Notes: generated by a model not told the origin, from the sequence alone. Positions 1 through 9,382 are shown, counted from the first letter of the stretch. The stretch is 64,000 nt of DNA from Brevundimonas sp. UBA4553 (GCF_002387245.1 NZ_DGLD01000002.1:186001-250000), one strand, 5' to 3'. Program-made: numbers and translations.

Positions 1-144
1 GTTGCGCGAGACTTTCATTGAGTCCCGCGTCCGGCAGCCTGACTAGCGCGCTGCAGGTGCGAAGGCCATGCCGGGGCCGTAACAATCCGTGAGACGATGT
101 GTCGTTCCAGGCGGTCGTCCTTCTCTCTTTTCGGTCGAGAGACG
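1..144. other. Unassigned left edge
   Basis: No supportable gene. The stretch may hold the end of a gene outside the window. A weak six-base inverted repeat around 128-145 lies just past the stop of the minus-strand CitE-like gene and could help termination, but it is too short to call a terminator. Confidence 0.3.
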
Positions 145-963
145 TTAGATGCCCGCCAATAGCTCCTGCGCGGCCTGGAGGTGCAGTCGTTCCACCATCT
201 CGCCTTTGACGCGGATCACCCCCAGGCCCGCGGCCTCAGGCGCGGCGAAGGCGGCCACCACTGACCTGGCCCAGGCGACTTCCTCCTGCGACGGCCCGAA
301 CGCCGCGTGGGCTTGGGCGATCTGCGTCGGGTGGATCAGACTCTTGCCGTCGAAACCGTAGAGCCGGCCCTGGGCGCACTCCGCCGCAAAGCCCGCCTCA
401 TCCGCGATGCGATTGAAGACGCCGTCGATCGCCGCCAGACCGTTTGCGCGGGCATGGGCCACGACCGCCGCCAGCCAGGGCTTCAGGGGTTCGCGGTCAG
501 GTGCGGCGCCGGTCTTCAGGTCCTTGGCCAGATCATTGACGCCCAGCATCAGGCCACGGAGCGCGCCGTCCGCCTCGGCGATGTCACGCAGGTCCACCAG
601 AGCGCGCGGCGTCTCGATCATGGCCCACAGTGCGACGCCCGGCTTCACGTCGCGCGACAGGGCGTGGACCATGGCGGCGCTCTCCACCTTGGGCGCAACG
701 ACCAGGTCGACCGGCGCATCCCGCAGGGCAGCCAGGTCGTCAGCTCCCCAGGGGGTGTCCAGGCCATTGATCCTGACGCCCAGCCGCGGGCCGAAGCCGC
801 CCTGGTGCGCGGCCGCGACGGCGGCCTTCCGCGCTTCGGCCTTCATCTCCGGCGCGACGGCGTCCTCCAGGTCCAGGATCGCCACGTCGCACGACAGCGT
901 CCGGGCCTTCTCGACCGCTCGCGCGTTGGAGGCCGGCAGATAGAGGACGCTGCGTATCGGCAT
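145..963 (-). CDS. CitE-like HpcH/HpaI aldolase / citrate lyase beta family protein
   Basis: Predicted 272-residue lyase of the CitE/CLYBL TIM-barrel family, which cleaves or hydrolyses malyl-CoA- or citramalyl-CoA-type esters with Mg2+. The sequence opens with MPIRSVLYLPASN, carries the family LDLEDAV segment near residue 35, and has conserved APKVES, MIETPRAL and GKSLIHPTQI stretches. The start at 963 gives normal family length; an upstream extension in the same frame lies over the SDR gene and looks spurious. Its ATG shares one base with the stop of the upstream SDR gene (TGATG), so the two are probably translationally coupled. The exact substrate is not readable from sequence. Confidence 0.85.
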   Translation of the reverse strand: MPIRSVLYLPASNARAVEKARTLSCDVAILDLEDAVAPEMKAEARKAAVAAAHQGGFGPRLGVRINGLDTPWGADDLAALRDAPVDLVVAPKVESAAMVHALSRDVKPGVALWAMIETPRALVDLRDIAEADGALRGLMLGVNDLAKDLKTGAAPDREPLKPWLAAVVAHARANGLAAIDGVFNRIADEAGFAAECAQGRLYGFDGKSLIHPTQIAQAHAAFGPSQEEVAWARSVVAAFAAPEAAGLGVIRVKGEMVERLHLQAAQELLAGI

Positions 964-1640
964 CAGACCCGGCCCGTGACGGGCAGCAGGGCGCCGGTGA
1001 TCGCCCGCGCCTGCGGCGAGGCCAGAAACAGGATGGTGGCCGCCAGATCGGCGGGCGCGACCCAGGCTCTCGGGTCGGCGTCGGGCATGTCCGCCCGGTT
1101 GGCCGCCGTGTCGATGATCGAGGGCAGCACGGCGTTGACCGTGACCGAGCTCGATTTCAGTTCTTCGGCGAGGGCTTCCGTCAGGCGATGCACCGCCGAT
1201 TTCGACGCCGCATAGGCGCCCATGCCCGACGCAGCCTTCAACGCGCCGTTGGCGCCGACATTGACGATCCGGCCCTCGTCCGAGGCTTTCAGGTGGGGCA
1301 GGGCGGCGCGGCTGGCGTTCAGGGCCGTGGTCAGGTTCAGCGCGAACATCCGGCCCCATTCATTCTCGCCGTCTTCGACGGTGCGCCAGACGAAGCCGCC
1401 TGCGATGTTCAGCAGGGCGTCCAGGCGTCCGAAATGGGTCACGACCGCCGCGATCGCCTCCGCCGCCTCGGCCGGATCGGTCAGATCGACGCCGCCGACT
1501 TCCAGCACGCTATCGGGGGCGGCGTGGCCGGAGGCGTGGTCGATGACGGCGACCTTCAGCCCCTGGGCCAGCGCGGCCTCGACCACGGCCTGGCCCAGCG
1601 CGCCGTGTCCCCCGGTGATCGCTACGACCCGTTCGCTCAT
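963..1640 (-). CDS. Short-chain dehydrogenase/reductase (SDR) family oxidoreductase
   Basis: Predicted 225-residue NAD(P)-dependent classical SDR. A Rossmann glycine motif (ITGGHGALG) lies at residues 8-16, LNIAGG corresponds to the NAG motif, and the catalytic YAASK motif is present. AGGGAG stands eight bases before the ATG at 1640. It is probably co-transcribed with the CitE-like gene immediately downstream and possibly with the ROK kinase upstream (52-base gap), suggesting a small catabolic unit. The substrate is unknown. It is on the short side for an SDR, with the usual C-terminal substrate loop compact. Confidence 0.85.
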   Translation of the reverse strand: MSERVVAITGGHGALGQAVVEAALAQGLKVAVIDHASGHAAPDSVLEVGGVDLTDPAEAAEAIAAVVTHFGRLDALLNIAGGFVWRTVEDGENEWGRMFALNLTTALNASRAALPHLKASDEGRIVNVGANGALKAASGMGAYAASKSAVHRLTEALAEELKSSSVTVNAVLPSIIDTAANRADMPDADPRAWVAPADLAATILFLASPQARAITGALLPVTGRV

Positions 1641-1692
1641 TGTCCCGCTCCCTGAAGATATGGCGCGGACCATAGCGGGGTGCGTGGCGCGA

Positions 1693-2586
1693 TCAATCGT
1701 TCCAGAGCCGCGCGGCGCCCCGCACCCCCGATGAATCGCCCCACCGGGCCGCCACGATCCGGCCGTCCCAGTGATCGGCAAAGGCGTGCCGCGCGACAAT
1801 GTCCGGCAGGCGGTCATACAGCTCGCTCACGTTCGACATGCCGCCGCCCAGAACGAAGACCTCGGGATCGACCAGATTGACCACCATGGCCAGCGCCCGT
1901 CCCAGCCGGTCGATGTAGCGGTCCAACGCCGTGGCGGCGTCCTCATCGCCGTCGCGCGCCGCCGCGACCACGGCCTGGGCGGTCCAGGCGCGCCCGGTGG
2001 TCGCTTCGTGATCGCGCTGGAAGCCCGAGCCGGAAACCCAGGTCTCCAGGCAGCCGCGCAGACCGCACCAGCAGGCCGGGCCGGGCGCCTCGTCAACAGA
2101 AGGCCAGGGCAGGGAGACGTGGCCGATCTCGGCCGCCACGCCATGGGCGCCCTCGACCAGTTCGCCCCCGACCACCAGTCCGCCGCCGCAACCCGTGCCC
2201 ACAATGACGCCACACACGCTGGCGGCGCCGTTGCCCGCGCCGTCGAGGGCTTCCGACAGGGCCAGGCAGTTGGCGTCGTTGGCGAGGCGGACCGGCCGCC
2301 CGAGCGCGAGCGCAAGATCCTCGCCAAACCGGCGGTCGTTCAGATAGGTCGAGTTGGCGTTGCGGATCAGTCCGGTGCGCGGCGACGGCGATCCCGGTAT
2401 CGCCAGTCCTACGGACCGGGCCGGGCCGGCTTCGGCCTCCACTCGGGCGATCAGTTGCGCGACGAGCGCCAGAGCCGCGTCATAGCTTCCCGGGTTGGGC
2501 TCGCGGATCCGGGCGACGAAAACGCCCGTGTCATCCAGCGCGGCGGCTTCGATCTTGGTGCCGCCGAAGTCGATCCCGATCCGCAT
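1693..2586 (-). CDS. ROK family sugar kinase (fructokinase / N-acetylglucosamine kinase-like)
   Basis: Predicted 297-residue cytosolic ATP-dependent sugar kinase of the ROK family. The N-terminal phosphate motif IGIDFGGTKIE, the central GTGCGGG motif, and a zinc-binding region (GHVSLPWP, then CWCGLRGCLETWVSG) are all visible. These features fit Mak/NagK-type kinases rather than ROK transcription repressors, since there is no helix-turn-helix extension. The start overlaps the stop of the fRMsr gene by one base. Fructose or N-acetylglucosamine are the family's usual substrates; which one applies here cannot be decided. Confidence 0.88.
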   Translation of the reverse strand: MRIGIDFGGTKIEAAALDDTGVFVARIREPNPGSYDAALALVAQLIARVEAEAGPARSVGLAIPGSPSPRTGLIRNANSTYLNDRRFGEDLALALGRPVRLANDANCLALSEALDGAGNGAASVCGVIVGTGCGGGLVVGGELVEGAHGVAAEIGHVSLPWPSVDEAPGPACWCGLRGCLETWVSGSGFQRDHEATTGRAWTAQAVVAAARDGDEDAATALDRYIDRLGRALAMVVNLVDPEVFVLGGGMSNVSELYDRLPDIVARHAFADHWDGRIVAARWGDSSGVRGAARLWND

Positions 2587-3080
2587 CAGCTGGCGAACAC
2601 CCTGGCCATCAGACGTTCCAGCGCCTCGGCGTCGACGGCGTCGAAGGCGGCGATCTCGGTGGCGTCCACGTCCAGCACGGCGATCAGGTCGCCCCGCGCG
2701 TCCAGCACAGGCGTGACGATCTCGCTGGCCGAGCGGCTGTCGCAGGCGATGTGCCCGGGGAAGGCGTGAACATCCGCCACCACCTGGGTTTCACGCGTCC
2801 GCGCCGCCGCGCCGCAAACGCCGCGCCCGAACGGAATCCTCAGGCAGCCGAGCGTGCCCTGATACGGGCCGACCACCAGTTCCTCGGGCTTGCTCGGGTC
2901 AACGACGTAGAAGCCGGTCCAGAAAAAGACGGGGAAGGCGTCGGCCAGCATGGACGCCACCGTCGCCATTCGCGCCGTCAGGTTCGGCTCGCCGTCCAGC
3001 ACGGCCAGAATCTCCGCCTCGACCTCGGCATAGCATTCAGCCTTGTCGGCGGGGCGGTCGTTTCGGGCGACGTAGGACAT
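2586..3080 (-). CDS. Free methionine-(R)-sulfoxide reductase, GAF domain (fRMsr / YebR-like)
   Basis: Predicted 164-residue GAF-domain enzyme that reduces free L-methionine-(R)-sulfoxide. Three cysteines at residues 79, 89 and 113 have the same spacing as the catalytic set of E. coli fRMsr (C84, C94, C118), within GTLGCLRIPFGRGVCG and HIACDSRSASEIV. The length is normal. AAGGAG lies eight bases before the ATG. It is the first gene of a minus-strand set that continues through the ROK kinase, whose start abuts this stop. Confidence 0.93.
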   Translation of the reverse strand: MSYVARNDRPADKAECYAEVEAEILAVLDGEPNLTARMATVASMLADAFPVFFWTGFYVVDPSKPEELVVGPYQGTLGCLRIPFGRGVCGAAARTRETQVVADVHAFPGHIACDSRSASEIVTPVLDARGDLIAVLDVDATEIAAFDAVDAEALERLMARVFAS

Positions 3081-3232
3081 GGCGGCTCTCCTTCAGGTTT
3101 GGCCATATAGGGCCAAGCCTCGCCCGACATAAGGGAGCAATGATCGGACGTTAGAACAAAAAGAGAACAATTGGCTTGAGGCGCCGTGGTCGGGCGCAGT
3201 AGGCTGGGCGCCGACAATCAGGGAGGATGAGG

Positions 3233-3409
3233 ATGGAAGATCGGACGCAGGCGGACGAGCGTTTTGCGCGACAGCTGGCGTGGCTGGATCACGAGCTCGC
3301 CCGCAGGGTGGAGGAGGCGCGCGCGGGCGAACCGGGCAATCGCGCCCTGGCTGTGGGCCTGCTGATCGGCCTGGTCGCCGGCATGGCGCGCGGCGAGACG
3401 ACGGCGTGA
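3233..3409 (+). CDS. Small hypothetical protein, 58 residues
   Basis: Small ORF preceded by GGGAGG at 3221-3226. The ATG at 3233 lies six bases after it and is preferred over the ATG at 3227, which is only one base away. The product is acidic and helical at the N-terminus (MEDRTQADERFARQLAWL) and has a short hydrophobic segment, ALAVGLLIGLVAGMA, near the C-terminus, so it may associate with membrane. It is divergent from the fRMsr operon. I do not recognise a family. Confidence 0.5.
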   Translation: MEDRTQADERFARQLAWLDHELARRVEEARAGEPGNRALAVGLLIGLVAGMARGETTA

Positions 3410-3542
3410 CGCCGCTCGTTCATTCCGCGCAGGATATGAGCCGCCTGCTGGACAGCATCGATTGGACACGGTGCTCGGGCCGTGACCTGCATCGCCTCGC
3501 CGAGGGCGCGGTGCAGGCGACGTTACGGGGCAGGGACGGGGT

Positions 3543-3567
3543 GTCGGGACCACTTAAGAGTGGCTCA
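3543..3567 (-). repeat. Short dispersed repeat, copy 1 (deleted form)
   Basis: The reverse complement matches 9703-9748 at 24 of 25 bases, except that the copy at 9703 carries 21 extra bases in its middle. The two copies are in inverted orientation and sit at the two outer ends of the sulfatase segment. Confidence 0.7.
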
Positions 3568-3568
3568 T

Positions 3569-3594
3569 CGCGGCCTGAAAAACCGCGCGATTTT
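3569..3594 (+). terminator. Weak terminator-like hairpin
   Basis: CGCGG and CCGCG form a five-base-pair stem followed by a short T run. It could terminate the small gene ending at 3409, but it lies 160 bases downstream. Confidence 0.3.
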
Positions 3595-3716
3595 CCCACC
3601 CACCACTTAGCTGACCACCTAAGGGCGCCTCAATCGCATCCTGCACCATTGCGTGAGGGCCGAATGTCTGGTTCCCGGCCGACAGCCTGAGACGGTCTTC
3701 GACCCATGACGGACAC

Positions 3717-4037
3717 TCAGTAGACCTGCGCGTTTGCCTCTACGACCAGAGTTATCCGGTTCCCGGCGCACCAACTCTGAAGCTCCATATGAAGCTGCGG
3801 CCATAGCTCCTGCGCCCAGCGGGGCACGCGGGCTCGCCAAACCGGTTCGGTCGGGAGGTAAACCGTTGCGGGGTTGCCGACTATCTCAAGCATGAACGAC
3901 CCCTCTGTGCCGCCTACAATCTCGACAATCAGCTCTTCTTTCCAGCGTGGCTGAAACCTAAACATCTGGCTGGCCTCAGACTCGGCGATCCGCGCCGAAG
4001 GCCGCTTTGGCTGCTTTCGTCCAAACCAACCAAACAT
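3717..4037 (-). CDS. Hypothetical protein, 106 residues
   Basis: Starts MFGWFGRKQPKRP, a short aromatic and basic head, followed by a beta-rich region. A GGAG sits about nine bases upstream of the ATG at 4037, which supports translation. There is no signal peptide or transmembrane segment. The base composition is visibly less GC-rich than the core genes, and it sits in the accessory sulfatase segment, so it may be acquired. No family is recognised. Confidence 0.55.
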   Translation of the reverse strand: MFGWFGRKQPKRPSARIAESEASQMFRFQPRWKEELIVEIVGGTEGSFMLEIVGNPATVYLPTEPVWRARVPRWAQELWPQLHMELQSWCAGNRITLVVEANAQVY

Positions 4038-4290
4038 GCGTGGCGTCTCCGCGTTTAGGGCTTAGCGGCCCGACCCGACGTTAGCGTTCTGTGGAACGCC
4101 CGCCAACGTCCGCTAACCACCCTGAAACGACGCTTGAAGGGTCCGCTTTCGGCTGATCCCCGAACGCCAAGAGAGATGACTGCTCGGCGCCAATAGCCGA
4201 CATTAGCGCACCGCCAGAAAGCAGACTGTCAGGCGCCCAGCTTTGAAGTCATCGCTGCCAGCCCCTTCTAGTTCGTTCGGAGGGCCCGTT

Positions 4291-4319
4291 GTCAGCGCCG
4301 CTTGGGCAGCGGCGCTGAC
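4291..4319. terminator. Strong hairpin between hypothetical gene and sulfatase
   Basis: A perfect 12-base-pair inverted repeat (4291-4302 with 4308-4319) with a five-base loop lies 15 bases past the stop of the minus-strand sulfatase. It lacks a T tract on that strand, so it may act as an RNA-stabilising or inefficient terminator hairpin. Confidence 0.6.
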
Positions 4320-4334
4320 TCACGGCGACCTGGG

Positions 4335-6656
4335 TTAGTCGACGGCCATCGCGGCGGCAGCCAGTTTCTCGAGATCGAGATACTGCTCCTTCTCGACCGT
4401 GACGCCGACGCCCCAGATGCGGCCGCTCTTGAACTCGCCGGGGGTCCGGTAGTCCTCGCTCACCGCGTCGCCGCTGTCGCGCCCGATGCACAGGCCGTCG
4501 CCGGCCAGAGTGAACTTCCCGAACTGGGTCTTCATATCACCGGAGGCGACTGGCTCCTCGTTCACGTAAAGCGTCGTCTTGCCGTGGGATTCGCCGTACT
4601 CGCCCGCCTTCTCGCGGATGAACTCCATGCCCAGCGTGTGCTTGCCCACGCCGAGCGGCTTGGAAATGAACTTCTGCTCCGGCTTTATGCCAAGGAAGTT
4701 GTACACGTAGTGCAGCTTGCGATCCTTGATGAACAGGGCGTGCCCGCCGAAGCGCGAGCCGTGAGCGAAGATCACGCCCTCGCTCTCGGCGGTCAGTTCG
4801 ACATCGGCGATGATCTTGTACGAACGCCCGCGCACATTGGCCGCCACGCCTTCGGGAACCGGAGCGGTGCCAGGATAATAGACGTAGCGTTGGCGCGGCC
4901 CTTCGGTCGTGGGTCGCTCGGTGGTGAGCACCTCGGCCGCTGTCCTGTCGTCGAGCGGCAGCACGTTGTTGGCCTCGGCGTCCTCGAACCAGGCGTCGAT
5001 AAGCGCCTTGAGCTTGTCAGGATGCTCCTTGGCCAGATTGATCGATTCCGACCGGTCCTTCTCGACGTGGTAGAGTTCCCACTCGTCCTTGTCGAAATGG
5101 CCCTTGCCAGTCAGCGGGGCGTGGATCGCGGCGGCCTTCCAGCCATCCATCCACATGCCCCGCGTGCCGAGCATGGCGTAGTACTGGCGCTTCTTCTGCG
5201 TCGGACCGTCCTTTTCGAAGCTGTACTTCATCGAGACGCCGGACAGCGGGCGCTGCTTCACACCCCGGAAGGTGTCGGGCATTTCGATGCCGATGCATTC
5301 CAGGATCGTCGGCACCAGGTCCACCGCGTGGTGGTACTGGTTGCGCACCTCGCCCCGCGCCTTGATGCCCTTGGGCCAGGAGATGATCATCGGGCAGGCG
5401 GTGCCGCCGGCGTATTCCGAATAGCGCTTGAACATCTTGTACGGGGCCGAGAAGGCCGCCGCCCAACCGGTCGGATAGTGGTTGTAGGTTTCTGGCCCAC
5501 CGAGCACGTCGAGGTACTTGAGGTTCTCTTCCAACTCGTCGGGGTAGTTGTTGAAGAACTTGTTCTCGTTGACCGAGCCGTTCGGCCCGCCCTCGCCCGA
5601 GGCCCCGTTGTCGGCGCAGTACATGACGATGGTGTTCTCGAGCTGGCCGCTGTGTTCGAGATACTCGACGATCCTGCCGACCTGCTCATCGGCATATTCC
5701 GACATGCCGGCATAGACCTCGGCCATGCGGCTGAAGAGCTGGCGTTCCTTGTCGTTCAGCTCTTCCCACGGGCGGACGTAATCGCCTGGATTGGCCATGT
5801 TCTCGGGAATGGGATTGAAGTCCTCGAGCTTCGTATCCGCTGGCAGCATGCCCTTCTCGATCATGCGCGGCACGACCCATTTGCGATAGGCGTCGTAGCC
5901 GTCGTCGAACTTGCCCTTGTAGCGGTCGGCGTATTCCTTCGGCGTATGGTGCGGGGCGTGGTTGGCGCCGGGGCAGAACCACATGAACCACGGCTTGGAG
6001 GGGTTGCTGGCCTTCTGGTCGCGGATCATCTGCAGCGCCTGGTCAGCCAGATCCTTCGAAAGGTGATAGCCTTCTTCAGGACTGTAGGGCTGGTCGATGA
6101 AGTGGTTGTCCTCGGTCAGGTCGGGATACCAGTTGTTGGTCTCGCCGCCGAGGAAGCCGTAGAACCGGTCGAAGCCCTGCTGCAGCGGCCATTCGGAACG
6201 TACGCCGCCGCCGCAGATGTCCTGCTCGGGCACATTGTGCTCCTTGCCCAGCCAGAAGGTGCTGTAGCCGTTCTCCTGCAGCATGTAGCCGATCGACATG
6301 ACGTCGTGGGGCAGCCGGCCGCTCCAGCCAGGGAAGCCGTTGGCGCCCTCGGTGATGCACGACATGGCGTTAAGGTGGTGATTGCGCCCCGTCAGGAAGC
6401 AGGAGCGCGTCGGCGAGCACAGCGCCGTCGTGTGCCAATGGGTATAGGTCAGGCCGTTGTCGGCCAGCTTCTGCAGGGTCGGCATGTTGACCCGCCCGCC
6501 GTAAGGCTGCCAGGCCGCTTGGCCCGTGTCGTCGTAGAGGACGATCAGCACGTTGGGCGCGTCCTTGGGCGCCTTGGGCGGCAGGAACGGCTCCCAGTCC
6601 GGTTTTGAATCGCGAATATCCAGCTTGATGACGCCATTAAACGGTTTCGTGGCCAC
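4335..6656 (-). CDS. Arylsulfatase, AtsA/AtsD-like long form (sulfatase 1)
   Basis: Predicted 773-residue type I sulfatase, hydrolysing organic sulfate esters. The formylglycine signature CSPTRSCFLTG starts at C80, metal-ligand aspartates are at D42-D43, and an ADNGASGEG motif supplies the later Asp/Asn pair. The length and C-terminal beta domain resemble the roughly 790-residue mycobacterial AtsA/AtsD group. The start is a GTG at 6656 with GGAG seven bases upstream. No signal peptide or lipobox is visible, so it should act in the cytosol. C80 must be converted to formylglycine, but no maturase gene lies in this window. It is divergent from a second sulfatase across a 253-base control region. 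Confidence 0.92.
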   Translation of the reverse strand: MATKPFNGVIKLDIRDSKPDWEPFLPPKAPKDAPNVLIVLYDDTGQAAWQPYGGRVNMPTLQKLADNGLTYTHWHTTALCSPTRSCFLTGRNHHLNAMSCITEGANGFPGWSGRLPHDVMSIGYMLQENGYSTFWLGKEHNVPEQDICGGGVRSEWPLQQGFDRFYGFLGGETNNWYPDLTEDNHFIDQPYSPEEGYHLSKDLADQALQMIRDQKASNPSKPWFMWFCPGANHAPHHTPKEYADRYKGKFDDGYDAYRKWVVPRMIEKGMLPADTKLEDFNPIPENMANPGDYVRPWEELNDKERQLFSRMAEVYAGMSEYADEQVGRIVEYLEHSGQLENTIVMYCADNGASGEGGPNGSVNENKFFNNYPDELEENLKYLDVLGGPETYNHYPTGWAAAFSAPYKMFKRYSEYAGGTACPMIISWPKGIKARGEVRNQYHHAVDLVPTILECIGIEMPDTFRGVKQRPLSGVSMKYSFEKDGPTQKKRQYYAMLGTRGMWMDGWKAAAIHAPLTGKGHFDKDEWELYHVEKDRSESINLAKEHPDKLKALIDAWFEDAEANNVLPLDDRTAAEVLTTERPTTEGPRQRYVYYPGTAPVPEGVAANVRGRSYKIIADVELTAESEGVIFAHGSRFGGHALFIKDRKLHYVYNFLGIKPEQKFISKPLGVGKHTLGMEFIREKAGEYGESHGKTTLYVNEEPVASGDMKTQFGKFTLAGDGLCIGRDSGDAVSEDYRTPGEFKSGRIWGVGVTVEKEQYLDLEKLAAAAMAVD

Positions 6657-6909
6657 GGGCTTGCTCCGCTAGGTTGTATGTCATGGCGGCAGGACAGGGC
6701 GCCGCTGCCCCAACCATCGACGAGCGAGGGTCTGAAACAATCAGGTCAATCCCCCAGGCTCGCGCCGAAAAACTGACGACGTCCGCGGCGTTGACCCCTC
6801 CACACAATGCATCTCCGGCTGACCTGAAGTTTGGGTGCGGGTTTCGCCCGATGCCGCCGAAATCACGCGGCTTCTATGGTCGGGGCGCTTTTAAAATGGA
6901 GCCGCGACG
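6657..6909. promoter_or_regulatory. Divergent sulfatase intergenic region
   Basis: The gap between two divergent sulfatase genes must hold both promoters. I see a GGAG at 6898-6901 placed eight bases before the plus-strand start and GGAG before the GTG at 6656, but no convincing operator or -35/-10 pair. Confidence 0.5.
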
Positions 6910-9273
6910 ATGCCCGACCGCAAGCCCGAGTTCCCCGTCCATATCGACCGCAATCATCTGCCAGAACCGGAGTGGGGTTTCCCGAACGCCAAGATCGGGG
7001 TGTTCGCCACCGACTCTACGCCCGACTTCCCGCCGGTGAAGACGGCGCCGGAGGGGGCTCCCAACATCTTGCTGGTGTTGCTCGACGATGTCGGCTTCGG
7101 CTGGCCGAGCGTCAACGGCGGACTGGTGCGGATGCCGGTCGCGGAAAAGCTGGCCAAGCGCGGCCTCTTCTACAACCAGTTTCACACCACGGCCCTGTGT
7201 TCACCGACGCGGGCGGCCATGCTGACCGGGCGCAACCATCATTCCGTCGCGTCCGGCGTGATCCAGGAGATGGCCACAGGCTTTCCCGGCTATTGCGGCA
7301 TCATTCCGAAAAGCTGCGCCACCTTCGCCGAGATGCTCAAGCAGACCGGCTACACCAACGCCTGGTTCGGCAAGAACCACAATGTGCCGGATAATCTGAC
7401 GAGCCCCGCCGGCCCATTCGACAACTGGCCGACCAATCAGGGCTTCGACTATTTCTACGGCTTCATCTCGGGCGAGACCGACCAGTTCTATCCGTCGCTG
7501 CTGGAGAACACGACGCCGATCCAGGCGCCGAAGACGCCCGACGAGGGCTACCAGCTTACTCGCGACCTGGCCGACAAATGCATGGGCTGGATCCGGCAGC
7601 AGAAGGCGATCGCGCCGGATCGGCCGTTCTGCGCCTATCTGTCGACAGGCTCGGCCCACGCCCCGCACCAGCCGCCGCTCGACTGGCGCGGCCGAAACAA
7701 GGGCCGGTTCGACATGGGCTGGGACGAGTACCGCAAGATCGTCCACGCCAACCAGCTGAAGATGGGGATCATCCCCAAGGGCACGAAGCTGACCGAGCGT
7801 CCGGAGCAGATTCCCTCCTGGGACAGTCACCCGGAGGACCAGCGCGACCTGTTCGCGGTCCAGGCGGAAAACTACGCCGACTTCCTCGAACACGCGGACT
7901 ATGAGGTCGGCCGCGTGGTCGACGCGATCGAGGGCCTGGGCGAGCTCGAGAACACCCTGATCATCTACATCCTTGGCGACAATGGTTCGAGCGGCGAGGG
8001 CTCACTGGTCGGCACGCCCAACGAGATCATGAGCCTGAACGGCCGCCAGCCCAGCATCGAGGAGGCCATCGGCTTCAAGGACCGCTGGGGCATGCCCGGC
8101 ACGTCCCCGCACTATGCGGTTGGCTGGGCCTGGGCCGGCGACTGCCCGTTCCAGTGGACCAAGCAGGTCGCCTCCCACTTCGGCGGCACCCGCAACGCCA
8201 TGATCGCGTCCTGGCCTGATCGCATCAAGGAACATGGCGTCGTCCGTTCGCAGTTCCACCACGTCATCGATCTGATGCCGACCCTGATGGAGGTGGCCGG
8301 CATCGCCGAAGCCAGGGAGGTCAATGGCCACATCCAGCGTCCGATCGAGGGCGTCAGCTTCGCCTACACCTTCGCCAAGGGCGGCGGCGATGCGCCGAGC
8401 ACCCGGACCCAGCAGTATTTCGAGATGCTGGGCAACCGCGCCATGTACGCAGACGGCTGGATCGCCTCATGCCGTCATGGGCGCCTGCCTTGGGAAACCT
8501 CGGGGTCGTTCAGCTTCGACGACGACAAGTGGGAGCTCTACAACCTGAACGACGACTTCAGCCAGGCGGTCGATCTCGCCGACAAGCATCCCGAGAAGGT
8601 CGATTTCCTGAGGATGCTCTTCATGGGCGACGCTGCGAAATACAATGTGCTGCCCATCGACGACCGGTTCTCCGAACGGCTCGATACGACGCTGCGGCCC
8701 AGCTATTTCCACGGCCGCAAGCAGGTGACCTTCTATCCTGGACTGACGCGCCTGCCGGAAGGAAGCGGCCCGCGCCTGATCGGCATTCCCTTTACGCTGA
8801 CGGCGCCGGTCGTCATCCCGGAAGGCGGCGCCGAAGGCGTGATCTTCGCCCTCGGCGGCGACGCGGCCGGCTTCTCGCTGTTCCTGTGGGAGGGAAAGGC
8901 GCGCTTCCATTACAACTTCTTCGGCATGAAGCGGCATGACGCTGTCTCGCCCGATCCGCTGGACCCGGGCGAGCACGAGATCAAGGTCACCTTTCTGCCT
9001 CACGGTACAGAAGCCGGAGGCCCCGCCACCGCGGTGCTGTCGGTCGACGGCAAGGCCGTGGCGCGGTGTGAGATCGACGAGCAGGTGCCCCAGCGCTGCG
9101 GGACCGAGACCATGGACGTCGGCATGGACTGCGTTTCACCGGTCTGCGCCGACTATGAGGACCGCGGCCTGTTCCCGTTCACCGGAGAGATCAGACACGT
9201 GGCCTTCGACTTCGAAGACGTCAAACAGCCTTCGGGAATGGATCGCCTGAAGATGGCCACGGCGATGGACTGA
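6910..9273 (+). CDS. Arylsulfatase, AtsA/AtsD-like long form (sulfatase 2)
   Basis: Predicted 787-residue type I sulfatase homologous to the divergent neighbour. The signature CSPTRAAMLTG begins at C97 and the metal-binding aspartates at D59-D60. A GDNGSSGEG motif is the later active-site segment. It shares with sulfatase 1 the order of the catalytic domain and a C-terminal beta-sandwich domain (VIFALGGDAAGFSLFLWEG). GGAG lies eight bases before the ATG at 6910. No signal peptide is visible. The two genes differ in loop sequences, so they probably have distinct sulfate-ester substrates. No sulfatase-maturing enzyme or sulfate transporter is adjacent. Confidence 0.92.
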   Translation: MPDRKPEFPVHIDRNHLPEPEWGFPNAKIGVFATDSTPDFPPVKTAPEGAPNILLVLLDDVGFGWPSVNGGLVRMPVAEKLAKRGLFYNQFHTTALCSPTRAAMLTGRNHHSVASGVIQEMATGFPGYCGIIPKSCATFAEMLKQTGYTNAWFGKNHNVPDNLTSPAGPFDNWPTNQGFDYFYGFISGETDQFYPSLLENTTPIQAPKTPDEGYQLTRDLADKCMGWIRQQKAIAPDRPFCAYLSTGSAHAPHQPPLDWRGRNKGRFDMGWDEYRKIVHANQLKMGIIPKGTKLTERPEQIPSWDSHPEDQRDLFAVQAENYADFLEHADYEVGRVVDAIEGLGELENTLIIYILGDNGSSGEGSLVGTPNEIMSLNGRQPSIEEAIGFKDRWGMPGTSPHYAVGWAWAGDCPFQWTKQVASHFGGTRNAMIASWPDRIKEHGVVRSQFHHVIDLMPTLMEVAGIAEAREVNGHIQRPIEGVSFAYTFAKGGGDAPSTRTQQYFEMLGNRAMYADGWIASCRHGRLPWETSGSFSFDDDKWELYNLNDDFSQAVDLADKHPEKVDFLRMLFMGDAAKYNVLPIDDRFSERLDTTLRPSYFHGRKQVTFYPGLTRLPEGSGPRLIGIPFTLTAPVVIPEGGAEGVIFALGGDAAGFSLFLWEGKARFHYNFFGMKRHDAVSPDPLDPGEHEIKVTFLPHGTEAGGPATAVLSVDGKAVARCEIDEQVPQRCGTETMDVGMDCVSPVCADYEDRGLFPFTGEIRHVAFDFEDVKQPSGMDRLKMATAMD

Positions 9274-9382
9274 AAAGCGAGGATTTGGGCTCGCCCTATG
9301 ACGGGGCCGCGTCTCAGTGGAGATCTCTGGTGAGGTCCAAAACCGGAGAAGGTCCGGCCAGTATGGATCGGGCCAATACAGG

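Larger units (their letters stand above)
3410..3716. other. Gene-free repeat-bearing interval
   Basis: No convincing gene. It contains a 25-base copy of a repeat at 3543-3567 that recurs inverted at 9703-9748, a related CCACTTAGCTG-type segment at 3600-3625, and a small hairpin at 3569-3587 (CGCGG/CCGCG) followed by four T at 3591-3594. Confidence 0.5.

Noticed and set aside
4302..6608. A 768-codon open frame on the plus strand across sulfatase 1
   Set aside because: Antisense shadow of a clear sulfatase; the translation has no recognisable domain.
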